In this document: positions 62,489-64,000 of the stretch, piece by piece
How positions within the stretch are numbered: position 1 is the first letter of the stretch
Layout: every line of letters starts with the position of its first letter
Position numbers and translations under genes: made by a program
Source of the DNA: Streptomyces sp. RB17
Lineage (GTDB): Bacteria; Actinomycetota; Actinomycetes; Streptomycetales; Streptomycetaceae
Direction: 5' to 3'
Assembly (NCBI RefSeq): GCF_009604455.1
Contig: NZ_WEGL01000001.1
Location: 1,178,001-1,242,000, forward strand
DNA length: 64,000 nt
The notes under the pieces: model-generated
Told to the model about the DNA's origin: nothing
What the model saw: the letters and a program-made list of their open reading frames with translations, nothing else
The model's database searches: none

Positions 62489-64000
62489 TCAGTCGGTCAC
62501 CGATTGTTCCAGACGGCCCTCCGGGGCCGCGGTGTGACCTTCGAGACGTACGACCACGGACTTGCTGGCCGGCGTGTTGCTGGTGTCGGCCGTGGCGTCG
62601 AGCGGGACCAGGACGTTCGTCTCCGGGTAGTACGCCGCCGCGCAGCCCCGGGGTGTCGGGTAGTGCACGACCCGGAAACCGGGCGCCCGCCGCTCCACGC
62701 CGTCCTTCCACTCGCTCACCAGATCGACGTACGACCCCTCGGTGAACCCGAGCGCCCGCGCGTCCTCGGGATGCACGAGAACCACCCGTCGGCCGCCGGT
62801 GATGCCCCGGTAGCGGTCGTCCAGGCCGTAGATCGTGGTGTTGTACTGGTCGTGCGAGCGCAGGGTCTGCAACAGCAGCCGGCCCTCGGGCAGTTCGGGG
62901 TACTCCACCGGCGCCGCCGTGAAGTTCGCCTTGCCCGTGGCGGTCGGGAAGCGGCGCTCGTCGCGCGGGGCGTGCGGCAGGGCGAAGCCGCCCGGCCGGG
63001 CCACGCGCGCGTTGAAGTCCTGGAAACCGGGGACCACGCGCGCGATGCGGTCACGGATCGTCGCGTAGTCCTTCTCGAACTCCTCCCACGGCACGACGCT
63101 GTCCGCGCCGAGGACACGGCGCGCGAGAGCGCAGATGATGGCCGGCTCCGACCGCAGGTGCGCGCCCGCGGGCGCGAGCCGGCCGCGCGAGGCGTGCACC
63201 ATGCCCATCGAGTCCTCGACGGTCACGAACTGCTCGCCGCTCGCCTGCAGGTCCCGCTCGGTGCGGCCCAGCGTGGGCAGGATCAGCGCCCGCGCGCCGG
63301 TGACCACGTGCGAGCGGTTGAGCTTGGTCGACACGTGCACCGTCAGCCGCGCGCGCCGCATCGCGGCCTCGGTGACCTCCGTGTCGGGGGAGGCGGAGAC
63401 GAAGTTGCCGCCCATGGCGAAGAACACCTTCGCCTCGCCGTCGCGCAGCGCGCGGATGGCCCGTACGACGTCGAAGCCGTGCTCCCGCGGCGGCGCGAAC
63501 CCGAACTCCTTCTCCAGCGCGTCCAGGAAGGCCGGCGCCGGGCGCTCGAAGATTCCCATGGTGCGGTCGCCCTGGACGTTGCTGTGCCCGCGCACCGGGC
63601 ACACACCGGCGCCCGGCCGGCCGATGTTGCCGCGCAGCAGCAGGAAGTTGACCACCTCGCGGATGGTCGGTACGGCGTGCTTGTGCTGGGTGAGGCCCAT
63701 GGCCCAGCAGACGATCGTCCGCTTCGAGGCGAGCGCCATGCCGAGGGCCTGCTCGATCTCCGCGCGCGTGAGGCCCGTCGCCTTCAGGGTCTCGTCCCAG
63801 TCGGCGGCACGGGCGGCCGCGGCGAACTCCTCGAAGCCATGGGTGTGTTCGCGGACGAACTCCTCGTCGACCGCGCCGTCCGTCTCAAGGATCAGCTTGT
63901 TGAGGAGCCGGAAGAGGGCCTGGTCGCCGCCGATGCGGATCTGCAGGAACAGATCGGTGAGGGCGGCGCCCTTCAGCAGGCCCTGCGGGGTCTGCGGGTT
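62489..64000 (-). CDS. FdhF/YdeP-family molybdopterin oxidoreductase, C-terminal part
   Basis: The frame is open to the right edge, so only the C-terminal 503 residues (of an expected 750 or so) are seen. It fits the YdeP/FdhF-like molybdopterin superfamily: ASKRTIVCWAMGLTQHKHAVPTIREVVNFLLLRGNIGRPGAGVCPVRGHSNVQGDRTMG, ALILPTLGRTERD, VEDSMGMVHASRG, and a C-terminal molydopterin-dinucleotide domain (LRSHDQYNTTIYGLDDRYRGI, VHPEDARALGF). The N-terminal Fe-S region is outside the window. Substrate is unknown; E. coli YdeP is linked to acid resistance. Confidence 0.9.
   Translation of the reverse strand, partial: NPQTPQGLLKGAALTDLFLQIRIGGDQALFRLLNKLILETDGAVDEEFVREHTHGFEEFAAAARAADWDETLKATGLTRAEIEQALGMALASKRTIVCWAMGLTQHKHAVPTIREVVNFLLLRGNIGRPGAGVCPVRGHSNVQGDRTMGIFERPAPAFLDALEKEFGFAPPREHGFDVVRAIRALRDGEAKVFFAMGGNFVSASPDTEVTEAAMRRARLTVHVSTKLNRSHVVTGARALILPTLGRTERDLQASGEQFVTVEDSMGMVHASRGRLAPAGAHLRSEPAIICALARRVLGADSVVPWEEFEKDYATIRDRIARVVPGFQDFNARVARPGGFALPHAPRDERRFPTATGKANFTAAPVEYPELPEGRLLLQTLRSHDQYNTTIYGLDDRYRGITGGRRVVLVHPEDARALGFTEGSYVDLVSEWKDGVERRAPGFRVVHYPTPRGCAAAYYPETNVLVPLDATADTSNTPASKSVVVRLEGHTAAPEGRLEQSVTD

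Overview
The window is high-GC actinobacterial chromosome, almost certainly Streptomyces. Reasons: strong G/C third-position bias, many GTG/TTG starts, ATGA/GTGA stop-start overlaps, few Shine-Dalgarno-less (leaderless) starts with TAGGCT-like -10 boxes, a bifunctional PriA in place of separate HisA and TrpF, TrpM, and a his/trp/lgt/gltBD/pyk/liv order typical of the Streptomyces core. It is chromosomal housekeeping sequence interrupted by accessory insertions; there is no phage, plasmid or CRISPR signal.

Layout. 1-754 (-) is a truncated beta-helix protein. 927-6637 (+) is the histidine operon hisD-C-B-(small membrane ORF)-H-priA-ridA-hisF. 6758-8601 is an ArsR-type regulator plus an MFS exporter behind a perfect operator. 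8659-9830 holds a TIGR03085 protein and, divergently, hisI, followed directly by trpE (9842-11320). A secreted S53 protease (11327-12544, -) then interrupts the tryptophan region, which resumes with three small membrane proteins, trpC, trpM, trpB and trpA (to 17806). A DsbA-like membrane-anchored thioredoxin-fold protein and lgt follow (to 19785).

19884-28677 (-) is the most unusual block: seven or eight genes with overlapping ends, reading (in transcription order) four ADP-ribosylglycohydrolase-fold proteins, a ribokinase, a class III CoA transferase and a CitE-like lyase. The first glycohydrolase carries a C-terminal tail of about 350 residues built from 8-residue units grouped into exact 96-residue (288 bp) tandem repeats. 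Divergent from it is a VIT-family iron/manganese transporter with a good DtxR/DmdR iron-box candidate.

30141-36195 (+) is gltB-gltD, with a GlnR-box candidate upstream. 36305-36697 (-) is a frameshifted pseudogene. Next come a zinc-finger rhomboid protease, a vWA/TerF protein, a KstR2-like TetR regulator, a small inverted-repeat (MITE-like) element, a MarR regulator with a divergent DHA2-type MFS exporter sharing paired operators, an HExxH metalloprotease, a GH35 beta-galactosidase divergent from an AraC regulator, chorismate mutase, an M1 aminopeptidase and an NmrA-type protein. 49423-52208 is a two-gene decarboxylase/N-hydroxylase cassette of siderophore-precursor type without its usual acyltransferase and synthetase. 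Pyruvate kinase (52418-53854) is followed by a decayed HTH/homing-endonuclease-like relic beside an unusual short-arm tRNA-Leu(CAA), a PdtaR-type ANTAR response regulator, a complete branched-chain amino acid ABC transporter (livF-G-M-H-K, -), a PaaI-type thioesterase and the C-terminal part of an FdhF/YdeP-family molybdopterin oxidoreductase that leaves the right edge.

How it fits together: the left 18 kb makes histidine and tryptophan (PriA serves both), gltBD supplies glutamate, chorismate mutase draws on the same chorismate pool as TrpE, and liv imports branched-chain amino acids. The regulators are mostly local, each next to its own target and recognisable operator. All assignments come from reading the sequence and recalled family knowledge; no database search was run.
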